Part shown: positions 1-10,181 of the stretch, in pieces | Layout of the letters: the number at the start of each line of letters is the position of its first letter | Position numbering within the stretch: position 1 is the first letter of the stretch | From: Fomitopsis serialis | Taxonomy: Eukaryota; Basidiomycota; Agaricomycetes; Polyporales; Fomitopsidaceae | Assembly: GCF_022376445.1 (NCBI RefSeq) | Contig: NW_025955314.1 | Location: 1-40,940 of the forward strand | DNA length: 40,940 bases | Direction: 5' to 3' | Program-made: the position numbers and the translations under genes | Notes under the pieces: generated by a model | Told to the model about the DNA's origin: nothing | Seen by the model: only the letters and a program-made list of their open reading frames with translations | Database searches by the model: none

Positions 1-1078
1 AGAAGGTACTGAGGGTGGTAATTCGATTTTCCAGTCATATGACTAAGCTATAGCAGTTCGAGATGTGCGCACTTGGTGCGCACTATCGGTGAAGTGGTAC
101 TAGAAAGCATGAACTTTGGTTCCTCATCGTCAAGAAGGCTTGTACCGCGGAACGGATCTGACAGACACGGCGTCATTGGTGCAAGTACAGTGTGTCGAGC
201 AACATTGTATTCACCAGTTTCTCCTAGTTTGCATGATTCGAAAAGACAGCCAACACTGGCAAACTGGACGTTAGCTTACCCATTTCCCGTATAGGTTCGA
301 TTGCTACTTAGGCCCAATAAGCTTATCCGCCGTCTTTCCTCAGACTACCCATGCATGCCTGTGTCTGGGGGTGGATGCAGAATGGAAGATGTCGTGCTGA
401 GATGAGATGAGGGAGAGATTGTCTTGAAAAGCTAGGCCATCCAAAAAGGACCACCTAACGTACGTGCGGACAATGGCTAACTCGGAGGCGATCGCTGATT
501 CAGAGCGCCTTCACCACAACTGCCTACGTATACAAGCGCTCGAGGTTTGTGAGTTCTTGCCACGATAATCGTACAGGATGAATAGCCGTTCCACTGCGAG
601 CTACCGGCCTCACCGACTGCGTTCTCAGTACGGCGACGTAGATCCACAGACGTGACACCGCCGTTCCTTCCCCAGCACAGCGGTGCATTATTAAATTGGT
701 AAGTTAAGGACCGGAAGGCTCCTAGATGCGCACAATTGTACAAGATGCCCATTCGAGTTTCTTCTCGTTGTCGCCGAGAGCGGGTCAAGACATTCGTACT
801 CACGAAGTTCATGCCACCTTGCAGGTGGATTGCTGTGCGACACGCGTCACGGACGTACTGGTACCGAATGGGAACCGTCGATCGTTCCACCTTCCGACAG
901 GCGCGCGTCAGGTAGAGTCAATGTCCTCCGGTGTCCACCTCCCACCATCTCTATGAGCAACAGGATCCACCCACCAGTGTCATACGCATCTGGTGGAATG
1001 GCCTCCAGGATACGCAACGTTCTTGTGCTCACCTAACAAGGCCGAGTCTGAGGATGCATTGCATGCCAGTGCTCGCAG
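1..1078. other. No recognisable gene
   Basis: Several short open frames run on both strands, the longest 137 codons (477-890, minus). None has a recognisable domain, and I see no convincing exon chain. I see nothing else in this stretch. Confidence 0.4.
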
Positions 1079-1080
1079 AC

Positions 1081-1089
1081 GTATAAAAG
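1081..1089 (+). promoter_or_regulatory. TATA box upstream of gene at 1195
   Basis: The string gtataaaag lies about 105 bases before the ATG at 1195, a plausible core-promoter distance for a fungal gene. It is a sequence match only. Confidence 0.35.
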
Positions 1090-1194
1090 CGGCTCGCATT
1101 ACGATGCAGTACGCACGTTACACGGACCACTACGCTCGCATTCCACCTTGGCTCCCTCTTCAGAGGATATTGGAAGGGTCTCGTACTCATACTC

Positions 1195-1632
1195 ATGTCA
1201 TCACCTCTCGGTGTCGGGGACATCATCAGCATCGTCGCGGTACTGAACAGCATGTGCCTGGCCCTCAGCGACGCTCGTGGATCAGCTGAGGATTATCAAC
1301 GGACGGTTAGGGAGCTAGACCACTTTCGTGCTGACCTCGACATCACCAAGCGTGTTGCGCTCCCCCTCGCACAAGAACTGGATGCGGACTTGGCGTCCTC
1401 ACTTTCCGAAAAACTCGGGGAATATGGAGAAGCCATGAAGAGATTCGAGCAGACTATCGAAGAATACGACACGACACTAGGACACCATCGGAAGCATGGG
1501 GGCGTAATTACGCGTGTAATACGGAAGATCGACTGGCGGCTCCGGCGTAAAAGCGACGCCTTTCAAGCCAGACGAGATATTGATGGAGCCCGCTCCAGCT
1601 TATCCCTGACTTTAGCTTTGTTAGCACTGTGA
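1195..1632 (+). CDS. Fungal N-terminal domain protein (SR/ULD/STAND N-terminus-like), short or truncated
   Basis: The open frame has 145 codons. It begins MSSPLGVGDIISIVAVLN, then an alanine-rich helix (ALSDARGSAEDYQ), a long amphipathic helical stretch, and a basic VIRKIDWRLRRKSD segment followed by a hydrophobic end. This order (short GVGDII start, helix with a SAEDYQ-like turn, then a K/R-rich WxLxxK helix) is what I know from the N-terminal domain of many basidiomycete proteins that continue into ubiquitin-like or NTPase domains. Here it stops after the helical domain. A possible further exon (1893-2102) ends in LDEDLLERFIR, but I cannot link the two with confident splice sites. A TATA-like box precedes it. 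The family call is from memory of the pattern, not a search. Confidence 0.5.
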   Translation: MSSPLGVGDIISIVAVLNSMCLALSDARGSAEDYQRTVRELDHFRADLDITKRVALPLAQELDADLASSLSEKLGEYGEAMKRFEQTIEEYDTTLGHHRKHGGVITRVIRKIDWRLRRKSDAFQARRDIDGARSSLSLTLALLAL

Positions 1633-2779
1633 GACAATTTCTACCTTTATATGATCGGTCCAAGGTCACGCACTAAAACTACGCTCGCTTACCAGACGCA
1701 TTTCGCGCGATTCGTCGACCTCCGCAAGGCCAAATGTTACGCAACGACTTCAACGCGACAGGAGCATGACGGAGACAAATTGTTTCCAGCGCATGGTACT
1801 TCAGTTATATAAAATTGCCAGGCACCCAGGAGTACTGAATGATCATGTCCGTGTAGGAATGCATAAAGCTCACCGAGAGGCATCCGGGTGGCGTGACTGG
1901 AGGCTTTTCCGACCCTGGAGGTCGATCTTCGCCCATGCCCAACGATCCATACAGTCGAAGCATTGAACTGGAAACTATCGTCCACAAGCGTGCGAGCATG
2001 TCGATTTACCAACACTGTCGGGATAGCAGCGATTCTACGCTAGCTTGGGACGAGACGCTTGAACGGCTTGATGAAGATCTACTGGAGAGGTTCATTCGCT
2101 GAGTCAATATGCTTGTCCAAGGTATGCACAGAACGCGCTGGATGCAGCTACTCAATCTCACACCTGAATGACTAGCCCTTAGCAACGGAGACCAATGGTC
2201 CGTTTGACTTCTCGGTGACACGCCGAAGAAGCCACGGACCAGATATGCTTTCCCCGATGTTATGCGTATGATACGGGCCCGTGTGCAGGGTCGATCTATG
2301 GTAGTCCATGTCAAGGCCGGTCATGTTTATTACGGTTGTTTGCCGTCCGTAAAACGACGTCTATGCACTGGGATATGATGACCGGCGTGGCGGATATGAC
2401 GGTCACGTGTGAAGCGAGGCGTACCAGCAGCCCGCCTCATTATTACTGAGTGAGCTTGGATGGTCAGTTGCAAGAGAGCGAGAGGGGAATGATTGGCGGT
2501 GTGGGGCGCAGCCCGCAGGGCTGCCCGACTCGAAGAGTGTGCCTGGACCTGAGGGGCAACGGATGAGCCGCGATACCCAATATGAAGACGTCGAGTACGG
2601 CGGCGCGTTGCGGCGAAGCCGTTACCCCCAGTCCAGAAGCCGACGAGCCTCGTCGTACATGCTCTGTGAGCCAGTGTCCAACACTGATGACGCCAATGAC
2701 CCGTATTGCTGATCAACCGGTTCGCAGAGTCCCGCCGGATGGGCGCCGCGAAGCAAACATCGCTCCGCTGACCCTAGGA
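1633..2779. other. No confident gene; possible trailing exon at 1893-2102
   Basis: A plus-strand frame at 1893-2102 (70 codons, ending LDEDLLERFIR) has protein-like composition and could be a downstream exon of the gene at 1195. Other frames here overlap each other on both strands and look spurious. From 2330 to 2780 I see nothing beyond the approach to the minisatellite. Confidence 0.25.
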
Positions 2780-3162
2780 GGAGCAGTGCCGTGTCGTGCT
2801 CATCGAACCCGGTGTGTCCAGCCTGACTCGTGTGCGGTGGATGACACGAGTTCGTTACGCTCGTGCCGACACGAGCCAGTGCCAGTGTAAGTGTGCTGCT
2901 GCTGCATGCTCCTGACTCGTGTGCAGTGAATGACACGAGCGTGTTATGCTCGTGCCGACACGAGCCAGTGTAAGCGTGCTGCGTCCAGCCCGACCCGTGT
3001 GTGACACTCGCTGGCTATGAGCTCGTGCTGACACGAGCCGGTGTAAGCATACTGCGTCCAGCCTGACCCGGTGTGACACTCGCTGGCTATGAGCTTGTGC
3101 TGACGCGAGCCAGTATAAGCCTGCTGCGTCCAGCCTGACTCGTGTGTGACACTCGCTGGCTA
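2780..3162. repeat. Minisatellite, units of about 72-88 bp (left part)
   Basis: About five imperfect head-to-tail units share the core cgagccagtgtaagcgtgct, a gcgtccagcctgactcgtgt segment and ggctatgagctcgtgctgac. Each unit also contains short palindromes (ctcgtg...cacgag). The same family resumes in the same orientation at 6446, so the array appears to be split by the intervening 3.3 kb. Confidence 0.8.
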
Positions 3163-3257
3163 CTATGAGCACCAGATGCTGGCAGACTCATGTATGAATC
3201 CCTGTGCTTAGCACAAATGGGTCATACATAAACTCCAGAGCTTACAGCGAGCCTTCA

Positions 3258-3265
3258 TATATAAA
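3258..3265 (+). promoter_or_regulatory. TATA-like box inside the 3.3 kb segment
   Basis: TATATAAA sits in the left end of the putative insertion. No convincing reading frame follows it closely, so its role is unclear. Confidence 0.2.
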
Positions 3266-3795
3266 GGCGCTGTAATGGCTGCAGTGGGCGCCCCGCTTGC
3301 TACCCGAAAGGGGAGCTGCCCTTTAGGGTCACCCACTGCCCGCCGGGGAGAGCGGCGCCTACCCTAAATAGGTCCTGCCGCGCGCTCTTCCGCTTTGGGT
3401 GCCGTTGCGGGCCCATCGGGCGAGTGCGATCGCGGTTTTTGATCTGTAAGATCTCACGTGTTCCAGGGTGCCGCATATAGCAATTGTTTTCATTCCGTGC
3501 CTGATTAGTTCATGTATCCAGATTTAGATATGCACAGCCTGTATGTTGTGCTCCATGACATACCTTCTCGGGCTAGGTACGGTGCTGTATAAACCCATTT
3601 CTCGTGTAGCATAGCACCTGGACACCATTGAGGTCCGCAAACACGCAGACATACATGGCGAAGGGTTAAGCGGCAGCCCTCCCGATGTGGTATGTTTGAG
3701 GCCCCGACAAATGTCAAATGTGGGGGCTATGGATATTCAATACTCGTGCAGAATACACTATACTGAGTACTGTAGAACAGGCGGGCAAGGTCACC

Positions 3796-4480
3796 TTATG
3801 CGGCAACATCGACTGCACCCGGGTTATCCTCCTGTCCATCGCCCACCTCGTCACTGTCCCACCCATTGCTTTCCCGCCCGTCACCCACGGATCCCCGCAT
3901 TTCATCCTCCCGGATGTTGTCCTCCCACCCGTCATCGGCAACCTCCCATGTTTCGCCCGCCCTGATCAACGGTTGGCTCATAGCACGAAGGGCTCGTGGT
4001 TGCACCGGCCAGGCTACCCTGTCGTCGCCCGGCCAACGGCGGCTGATGGTTCGTCCACAGTGGTCAGTGCATAGTTCACCGTATTCGTTGACGCACCGCC
4101 ATTCGTACCCGTACCGCCATTCGTATCCATACCGCCATTCGTACCCGTTGACGCACCGTTCGCCGTGCTGGTTGATGAACCGCCATTCGTGCTAGAATGC
4201 GCTGCCGTTCATACCCGCAGTGGTACATGCTGACACGCCGTTCGTGTTGTTTTGTACAGACACTGTACCTGCTGACGTACCCGTGCTGGTCGACGTGTCG
4301 CCATTCATGGCACCCGCTGACGTGCCGTCGATCGCACCCACCGATGTACTGATCAACGTGCCATTCGACTCGGACACGCTGACTGATGCACCGTCACGGT
4401 CCGATGCACTCGTCGACGAGCGATTCAGCGAGCGACAAGGAAAGGATGCGAGCACTGATAGAACAAGAGGGTCAGTCTAG
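3796..4480 (-). pseudogene. Ser/Thr/Asn/Gly-rich coding remnant (minus strand)
   Basis: Read on the minus strand, 4455-4192 encodes a Ser/Thr/Gly/Asn-rich, Cys-poor stretch with repeated STS, TSAG and TNG strings. The frame closes at 4192. One base over, the style continues as repeated TNGG motifs (about 4195-4080), produced by a degenerate tandem repeat of ccgccattcgtaccc. Further down, 4005-3796 holds an acidic, Asp/Glu/Gly-rich frame. The composition recalls a linker of a surface or secreted protein, but there is no start, signal or domain. It may equally be repeat DNA that happens to be open. Confidence 0.25.
4080..4200. repeat. Short tandem repeat, ccgccattcgta(c/t)cc type
   Basis: Four to five imperfect copies of a 15-18 base unit containing gccattcgta. 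They give TNGG repeats when translated on the minus strand. Confidence 0.6.
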
Positions 4481-4999
4481 TACGTGCATGTCCAGTACAT
4501 TGTTGTTGTGCTTACCTGGTTTAACTCACTTCTGGATGTGACTTGGGGCCTCCATCGTGCTCTTCCGTGCAGGTATAGGCGTAAAAGCGAGACAGTAGAG
4601 GTGCGGTAGCACGCGCAAGTGAAGCGAGCCTTGCGGGCGCCCCCGTAAACTCAACGTTTGTATCTGTTTACTGCCTCACCGAATGAGGAATGCCCGATGT
4701 GCTCGGGCTGTTCCTGGCCAATCAGAACACGTTTAATGGTCCTACTTAGGCCCGCAACATACCTGCGACTCGCCTTCTGGGCGTTTTCGCACTGTGTACG
4801 CATGTCGTAGGGAATATATATGTGGTCAGTTGCATATAATACATAAGATGGGATGCAGTAGTACAACACACAACCCCAAGTCCTCGTGTACAGTAGGGAT
4901 GCCTACGCTATTAAGTATACGGTACTGGTTCTCTGAAGCTCGGCGGTCATCATAAGGAGCGTTCCAGCGCGACATATACCAAATTCATTTTTATAGAGT

Positions 5000-6000
5000 A
5001 GATTCGTACTACATTACAGATGGTATATCTACGAACACGCCGGCCGTGTCTGCATGCAGGGGCAGGCAGTCGCACTGTGTGTTTGCGATTGCTGCGTGTT
5101 GCGCGCGCCCCTGCTCTGCCCGCCGTCGCGGTCACCCGCTCTTCACTGACACGCCTGCCTTCCGTTCGTCGGCCGTGCTTACGTGCTGGGCATTCGCCCG
5201 GCACGCACGCGGTCGTCGTGCGTGTAGTGTTCATGGCATCCGCACTCTGGGCCCGCTCGCTTTCTCTCCCGCTCGCTTTCCCTCTCGCCCGCCTGCCCTC
5301 TCGCTCGCCCATCCACTCGCTTTCCGGCGCGCCTGCTGGTGCCCTTGCCTACCCAATCACCTCCTTGCCCGCTCGCCTCCATGTCTGCTTGTCCACCTGT
5401 TCTGGACCGCCCACCCGCTCGTCCGCTTGCCCTCCCGCTCGTCCGCCTACCCTCCCGCTCATCCGCCTGCCCTCTCGCTCGTCCGTCTGCTCACCTGCCT
5501 GCGCGCCGATCTGACCGCCTGCCCACCCGTCTGCGTGTGCATTCGTCGGCTGTGTCTGCGTGCCGGGCATTCGCCCGGCGCGCTCGCGGTGGGCGTGTGC
5601 TGTCGCCTGTTCACTTGCCTGTCTACTCGCTCTTCTACCCGTCCGCTTCGGTTGCCCAACTTTCGGCTCGTCTGTGCGTCTTCCTACCCGCCCGTCTTCC
5701 TGCCCGCCCGTCTTCCTGCCCGCCCGTCTTCCTGCCCGCTGGTCTGCCCATTCGTCTTCCTGCCCGCCAGTCCGCCTGCCCGTCCATCCACCAGTCCACC
5801 AGTCCACTCGTCCGCTTGCGCTCGCACCCGTGCCCGTCGTCCATCCGTCGGCTGCGTTTTCACGCGGGGCATTAGCCCTACGCGCTCGCGGTCGACGAGC
5901 GTACTGCACGTCGCCGCGTCCTGTGGCTGCGGTCAGCTCGCTCGCTCGTGTGCGTCTGCGCTCACCTCGATGTCAGTGTCGGCTACTCGCTGTCGTCGTG
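5000..6000. repeat. Pyrimidine-rich minisatellite tract with recurrent hairpin unit
   Basis: The plus strand is dominated by cctgcccgctcgtccgcc-like words. Embedded are three clear copies (about 5155-5225, 5545-5606, 5846-5915) and one weak copy (about 5035-5100) of a 60-70 base unit. Its pattern is cgtcggc(t/c)gtgtctgc, a stem-loop such as gtgccgggc-attc-gcccggc, then gcgctcgcggtsggcgtg. Homologous units occur at 21.7-22.9 kb in opposite orientation. Long open frames cross this tract (up to 337 codons), but they are low-complexity by-products of the repeat. Confidence 0.8.
5680..5771. repeat. 16 bp tandem repeat (cctgcccgcccgtctt)
   Basis: Three near-identical 16-base units run from 5680 to 5727. 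A variant unit, a 12-base partial and another variant follow, to 5771. Confidence 0.85.
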
Positions 6001-6445
6001 CCCGCTGTGCTCTAACGACGTCGGTGACCGACGCGGGGTGGTGCCAGTGGAGGTCGTAAACGGCGGGCGGAAGCGCTCGCCGCTCGCTCGGCTCGTGGCG
6101 AGCTCCCGGGTTTGGCCGAAACCGACGCCACGCAGCGGGCAGGGCAGGGCGGCAGGGGATCCGAGATCGTACCTGATCTCAGATGCGCTGACCCCGATGT
6201 CCATCCATATGGGGTAGCCGCCAGTGGTACCGCCCCGCCGGGGACGAAGGCGCCAGGCGCCCGGGGTAGCTGCCATATCAGGTAACGACCGACGGCGCTT
6301 CATTCATACATGACGGCGCCTCGCTCATACATGAGCGAGTGGTAGCTCATGTATGAGAATGGCTGCAGGTAAGTACTGGAGTTTATGTATGATCACTCCA
6401 TGCTCACTACAAGGATCTTGTACAAACATATGCCTATATGGCCTG

Positions 6446-6600
6446 CTATGAGCTCGTGCTGACACGAGCCAGTGAAGCATACTGCGTCCAGTGTAAGCAT
6501 GTTGCCTCCAGCCTGACTCGCGTGTGCATGACACGAGCTAGCGATGCTCGTGCCGACGCGAGCCAGTGTAAGCGTGTTGCGTGCAGCATGAAAGAAACTC
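6446..6600. repeat. Minisatellite (right part, same family as 2780-3162)
   Basis: About two units with the same ctatgagctcgtgctgacac, gcgtccagcctgactcg and gtgtaagcgtgttgcgt segments, in the same orientation as the left array. Confidence 0.75.
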
Positions 6601-7735
6601 AGCGGGTTGGTCCCGCCCGGCGACCAGTGAGCGAGAGCGCTGGTGACGGGGCGGCGGTCGAAGGACTCGGAGTCGGACAGTCCACAATGGCAACCGCTGC
6701 TCGCTCAGCTGGATGCTCATGTCGGACGAGCTTGCGAGACAGAGACTACGACTCTGTGTTGACCATCCTCCACGCATTTGTGAGTGGTACAATCATTTGG
6801 TCGTTGCTCACATAATCCGGCTCTTCGTCGCCATCGGGATTGATGAGCGAAGGTTGTACCATAGTCCCCTTCCTGTAAGCTACAAGTGGTATAGTCTTAG
6901 TGAAAGAAAACGAGAGCTATTCGAAGGGCGTAGCAGCCACGGAGCCTTCGAGAGCGGTCGTCCGAGTGGGCGCGCAGAGGAGAGCGATGCACGCCTAAAT
7001 CTCCTCCTGCATGCGTAGACTCACTTCTACGCGACGCTCGTGCCTCGCTTCGCTTAGAATACCAACTGTAGTGTTGACATTTTGTACACCGATACTTAAT
7101 TTCGACCGGATTAGGGCCTTCTTACGGAGTCGTTCTTGCTCTCTGCTGGCGATCCGGGGTGCTCTGTGACGGTGAATTGGCCCTACACGGATGGATCGCA
7201 GGAAAAACTCGACTCATTAACCATCATATTGAAGCGTATTACACCGTCAACCACAGCGAGACCGCCGGGGGAGGCGATGAAGGGCAAGCATGAGCACTCC
7301 GTGTGAAAGACGCCTGTAAGGAATTTCGATGGTTTGACCAGGCTCCTCCCCATCCGCCTTCGGGGGTAGAGGGATGAATCTGAGTACGCCAATACGATGC
7401 TCTTTCTCGATCCTTAAGTCCTGTATCCAAAAAAGTACTAGTTGATACAAGTCACATGCACCACGCGAGCCAATTCAAACTCCACAATCTTATTCCCCTC
7501 TACCCCCTCTGGCGGCTGGCACAAAACATATACAAACACCCGGAGCCCGGTGATGGCGTCCTCCATATGGTAACCCCATCAGCCGTCGGACAATTTCTCG
7601 GTGGACGATTAATGAGCATTTTCCGATTTTCGTGAGCGAGCACGTGCGACGGTGCGACGCGTCGCGACGCGCCGCAGGCCTACTGTACGACAAGAAAACT
7701 ACCAGTCCACCCCCTCGACTCCCTGCCCCTCTATC
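6601..7735. other. No confident gene; possible minus-strand exons at 7183-7450
   Basis: On the minus strand 7450-7247 reads as a protein-like stretch (DLRIEKEHRIGVLRFIPLPP). A neighbouring frame (about 7315-7183) gives FHTECSCLPFIASPGG before a stop. The two are not in one frame and I find no convincing intron joining them. They may be a gene fragment. The rest of the stretch shows nothing I can name. Confidence 0.25.
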
Positions 7736-8505
7736 ATGGCACCCAGTCAGTCAAGGATACTCTCACTTGAACAGATTCGCGAGACGACCCTTGCGAAGCT
7801 CGGTCGTTTTCCCTGTCGGTGGCAAGCGCACGCGACACAAGTCATCCTCGAACGCAAGAAGGACCTCATCACTATTGCACCTACAGGTTCAGGGAAAACA
7901 CTGACCTTTTGGATGCCACTTCTCTTCCGTGCCGATGGTATTCAAATCGTCGTGACACCGCTCAATATTCTCGGCACTCAGAATGAGCAAGAATTGGCAA
8001 AATTCGGGGTGCGTGCGATTGCTGTCAGGGCAGAGACAGCAACACCGAAGGTTTTTCGTGTGAGTCATGGTTCGTATAGCCATATTTATAGGGTACTCAC
8101 TGATTTGCTTAGGAGATCCGCGAGGGCAAGTACCGCGCAATCGTCGTCAACCCGGAGGAGTTGATGAAGGTAGGCGGGGGATTCGAGGACCTGTGGAACG
8201 ACGAAGGGTTCACCTCGCGAATCATGAGCATCGTCTTCGATGAGGCACACTGCATAAGTACCTGGAAGTCATTTCGACAAGACTACAAGAACATCGACCG
8301 ACTGCGTTACCTTTTGCCGCATGTCCCGTTTGTCCTTGCCACAGCAACTCTGCCAGGCGAGATGCAGCACGAGATCATGAAGACGCTGCAGATTCGCGCC
8401 GACCGCTGTACCGTGATACGGCGCTCGAACCACACCAAGCAGCTCTTTCTCACGCATAGTCATCCTATGGCCGACGCGCAGTCTCGTGGAACACCATCGC
8501 GGTAG
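7736..8505 (+). CDS. RecQ-type DEAH-box DNA helicase, N-terminal half only
   Basis: There are two exons, 7736-8059 and 8113-8505. The 53-base intron (gtgagt...ttag) keeps frame, giving 238 residues. Residues 48-55 form the Walker A loop (APTGSGKT), residues 151-154 are the DEAH box followed by CIS, and TATLP near 184-188 is motif III. FPCRWQ upstream fits the pre-Walker A Q-motif region of RecQ enzymes. RecQ helicases unwind DNA with ATP and need a second RecA lobe plus RQC elements. Here the frame ends just after motif III, so the second lobe and the arginine finger are missing. The break lies in an inverted repeat (8460-8542). It is most likely a truncated relic of the RecQ-like families expanded in Agaricomycetes. 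The start follows a pyrimidine-rich leader. Confidence 0.75.
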
Positions 8506-8542
8506 CCTACGGCGGCCGACGACTCGGCCAATAGGATGATGA
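8460..8542. repeat. Imperfect inverted repeat at the helicase break
   Basis: tcatcctatggccga at 8460-8474 is mirrored by tcggccaataggatgatga at 8524-8542. The arms are about 15 bases with one unpaired base and flank the point where helicase similarity ends. Confidence 0.55.
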
Positions 8543-9285
8543 TCCATGAGCCGAGGTGCAACTTTTGTATGGTGGATCAGTAGTAATACGTGAATGCTGT
8601 AACAATTTGCGGGGTACTCGGATACCAATGTTTTGATGAAATGGGCGTCGGCCGCCGAGGCTAACGTGTCGGCTGGCCTATTGAAGGAGGACAGCCGCCT
8701 TGGACGGGCCCCGCCATCTTGCGTATTGGTGGGCGTCGCTCTGAATATTACAGCGCGGTGAGGAATGGGCCGCTGGTAGGCTTCAGCTTGGCTGCGTCGG
8801 GTGCCGTCTTGTGTGCGTCGCCCGGACTACCGCGGAGATGGACTGGGATGCATCTGCTGGGCAGGCATAGATGTCAAGAAAATATCAAGCTGCTGTATAC
8901 CAATCTTGCTCACCCCCATCAGGAAAAACCCATTTCTCTTATTTGTACTTTTGCCAACTTCACTTCACTTCGCGTAACATTCCTACACTTTGCTTCACTA
9001 TGATGTATGAAATGCCCGATTATGCTCGTCTAAGACAGATGAAGTTCTCTTTGAGAGCAATCCGAGACCATTAGGTCCATCTGAAGTGAGCTGAAGCGAT
9101 GATGGTGCATGAGATCAGTTTCAAAAACATGTACATAAATCACTAAGTCTCTACCGAAGTGTAGTACGACTGTTCATAGTGGTGTCACTCTTTCACCTTC
9201 TCGACCTCGATCGTCGCTGGGTTTCCTCCAGCACACTCTCAATTCCAGCACTCGACCACTGGAGCCACACCCGCCTCCTCCGCCA
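8506..9285. other. No recognisable gene
   Basis: Downstream of the helicase stop I find no sequence resembling a second helicase lobe in any frame. Only short, unsupported frames are present. Confidence 0.4.
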
Positions 9286-9630
9286 GCAACGAGCCCGCCG
9301 GCATGTCGAAGGCTGCGACGAAGCCGTCGTCGAGCACAGCAAAGAAGGGCAGTCAACCCACCACGACATCGACCGCGGGCAGGCCGTCCAGCTCGTCGAA
9401 GAGCGCGAAGACACAGGACTCGTCACAGGCGGCGAAGAATCCACCCAGTCCATCGAGGAAGACTCGTGGTGCAGGAGCGTCGACTTCGATGTCGAGGAGG
9501 AAGCACCGACGGCGCGACTCTGACGGCTCTGACGGCGGCGAAGTGGGTGGACAGGGCGAGACTGAGGACGAAGGGGGCGTCGGAGTCACTGGCGAGGGCG
9601 GTGAAGGGGCTCAGGCTGAGATCGATGAAC
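9286..9630 (+). pseudogene. 345 bp copy of the last large exon of the gene at 25.1-28.2 kb
   Basis: This stretch matches 27609-27953 in the same orientation without a difference that I could see. It encodes the same low-complexity, Ser/Thr/Lys- then Gly/Glu-rich tail beginning MSKAATKPSSS. Both ends lie inside one exon of the source gene (27487-27971), so no intron or flank is included and the copied frame is not attached to a gene here. The sequence on either side is unrelated to the source. It is best described as a recently duplicated exon fragment. Confidence 0.85.
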
Positions 9631-10110
9631 CTGAGACAGCGCTGTGTTGGTGGCGCCAGAGCCGCGAGGCTTCGAGCTGAAATCTCCAGAGTCGAGGCGT
9701 CGAGGGGTAGAGTCGAGGGGATATGCTAGGGACTCGAGAGCTGGGCGTCCACTTGAGGTTGTTGCCAACAAAGGTATGCCTGTTCCTGCCTCATACTCGC
9801 CTCTCCACCGCCTGTCGTTGCACGACTTCACCAGCTTGACGAACTTGAAAGCAAGTGCCCGGTCGACGTCCGCTCGCGCAGGGGACGATGCGTTCAGATC
9901 GCTGATCACAGACGACAAGCCGATAGCGCCAAGACACATGTCGAGGATATCGACTGCGAAGGAGAAAAGGTTGGGCTGCTGATACGTATCCTTGACCATC
10001 CGCAAGATCGCGACAGTATTCTTGTCTCGCACGGCCGCCGCGTCGCGTTCGTCATCATCGATCCAACGGAGGAACTGTGTATACGGAAAAGACGTGCTTC
10101 CACCGCAAGT
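9586..10110 (-). CDS. Hypothetical protein exon
   Basis: One minus-strand frame reads protein-like from about 10110 down (FPYTQFLRWIDDDERDA, then KNTVAILRMVKDTYQQPNLF, FAVDILDMCLGAIG, DRALAFKFVKLVKSCNDRRW) and loses that character near 9780, where I would expect the exon to end. It has no ATG that fits and is probably an internal or final exon of a minus-strand gene whose 5' part lies at 10.6-12.1 kb. I do not recognise the domain. Its 3' part overlaps the copied exon fragment on the other strand, which suggests the insertion fell at or near its end. Confidence 0.4.
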   Translation of the reverse strand, partial: TCGGSTSFPYTQFLRWIDDDERDAAAVRDKNTVAILRMVKDTYQQPNLFSFAVDILDMCLGAIGLSSVISDLNASSPARADVDRALAFKFVKLVKSCNDRRWRGEYEAGTGIPLLATTSSGRPALESLAYPLDSTPRRLDSGDFSSKPRGSGATNTALSQVHRSQPEPLHRPRQ

Positions 10111-10181
10111 AACGGGTCGTTCAGAACCTCTTGCAACAATGCTTCACCTGACATCAAGACCGTAAATCGTAGCCTCTATGC

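Larger units (their letters stand above)
3171..6445. mobile_element. Possible 3.3 kb insertion interrupting the minisatellite
   Basis: The minisatellite stops after ctatgagc at 3163-3170 and resumes with ctatgagc at 6446-6453. An 8-base direct duplication would fit a target-site duplication. Near the two inner ends an imperfect inverted repeat can be seen: cataca-taaactccag around 3217-3242 against ctggagttta-tgtatg around 6371-6396. Copies of ctcatgtatga and atggctgcag occur near both ends. No transposase is visible inside; the interior is low-complexity repeat. The outermost ends do not form clear terminal inverted repeats, so this could instead be array divergence. Confidence 0.35.

Noticed and set aside
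3325..3345. ttaggg as a telomeric repeat
   Set aside because: Only isolated single hexamers are present, never in tandem.
3300..3440. GC-rich, structured-looking stretch considered as an rRNA or tRNA fragment
   Set aside because: I could not match conserved rRNA helices or fold a cloverleaf with the expected T-arm. No RNA gene is supported.
5046..6059. A 337-codon plus-strand frame and a 186-codon minus-strand frame
   Set aside because: Both run through simple pyrimidine-rich repeats on opposite strands. The proteins are low-complexity Pro/Ala/Arg or Gly/Arg strings that simply translate the repeat.
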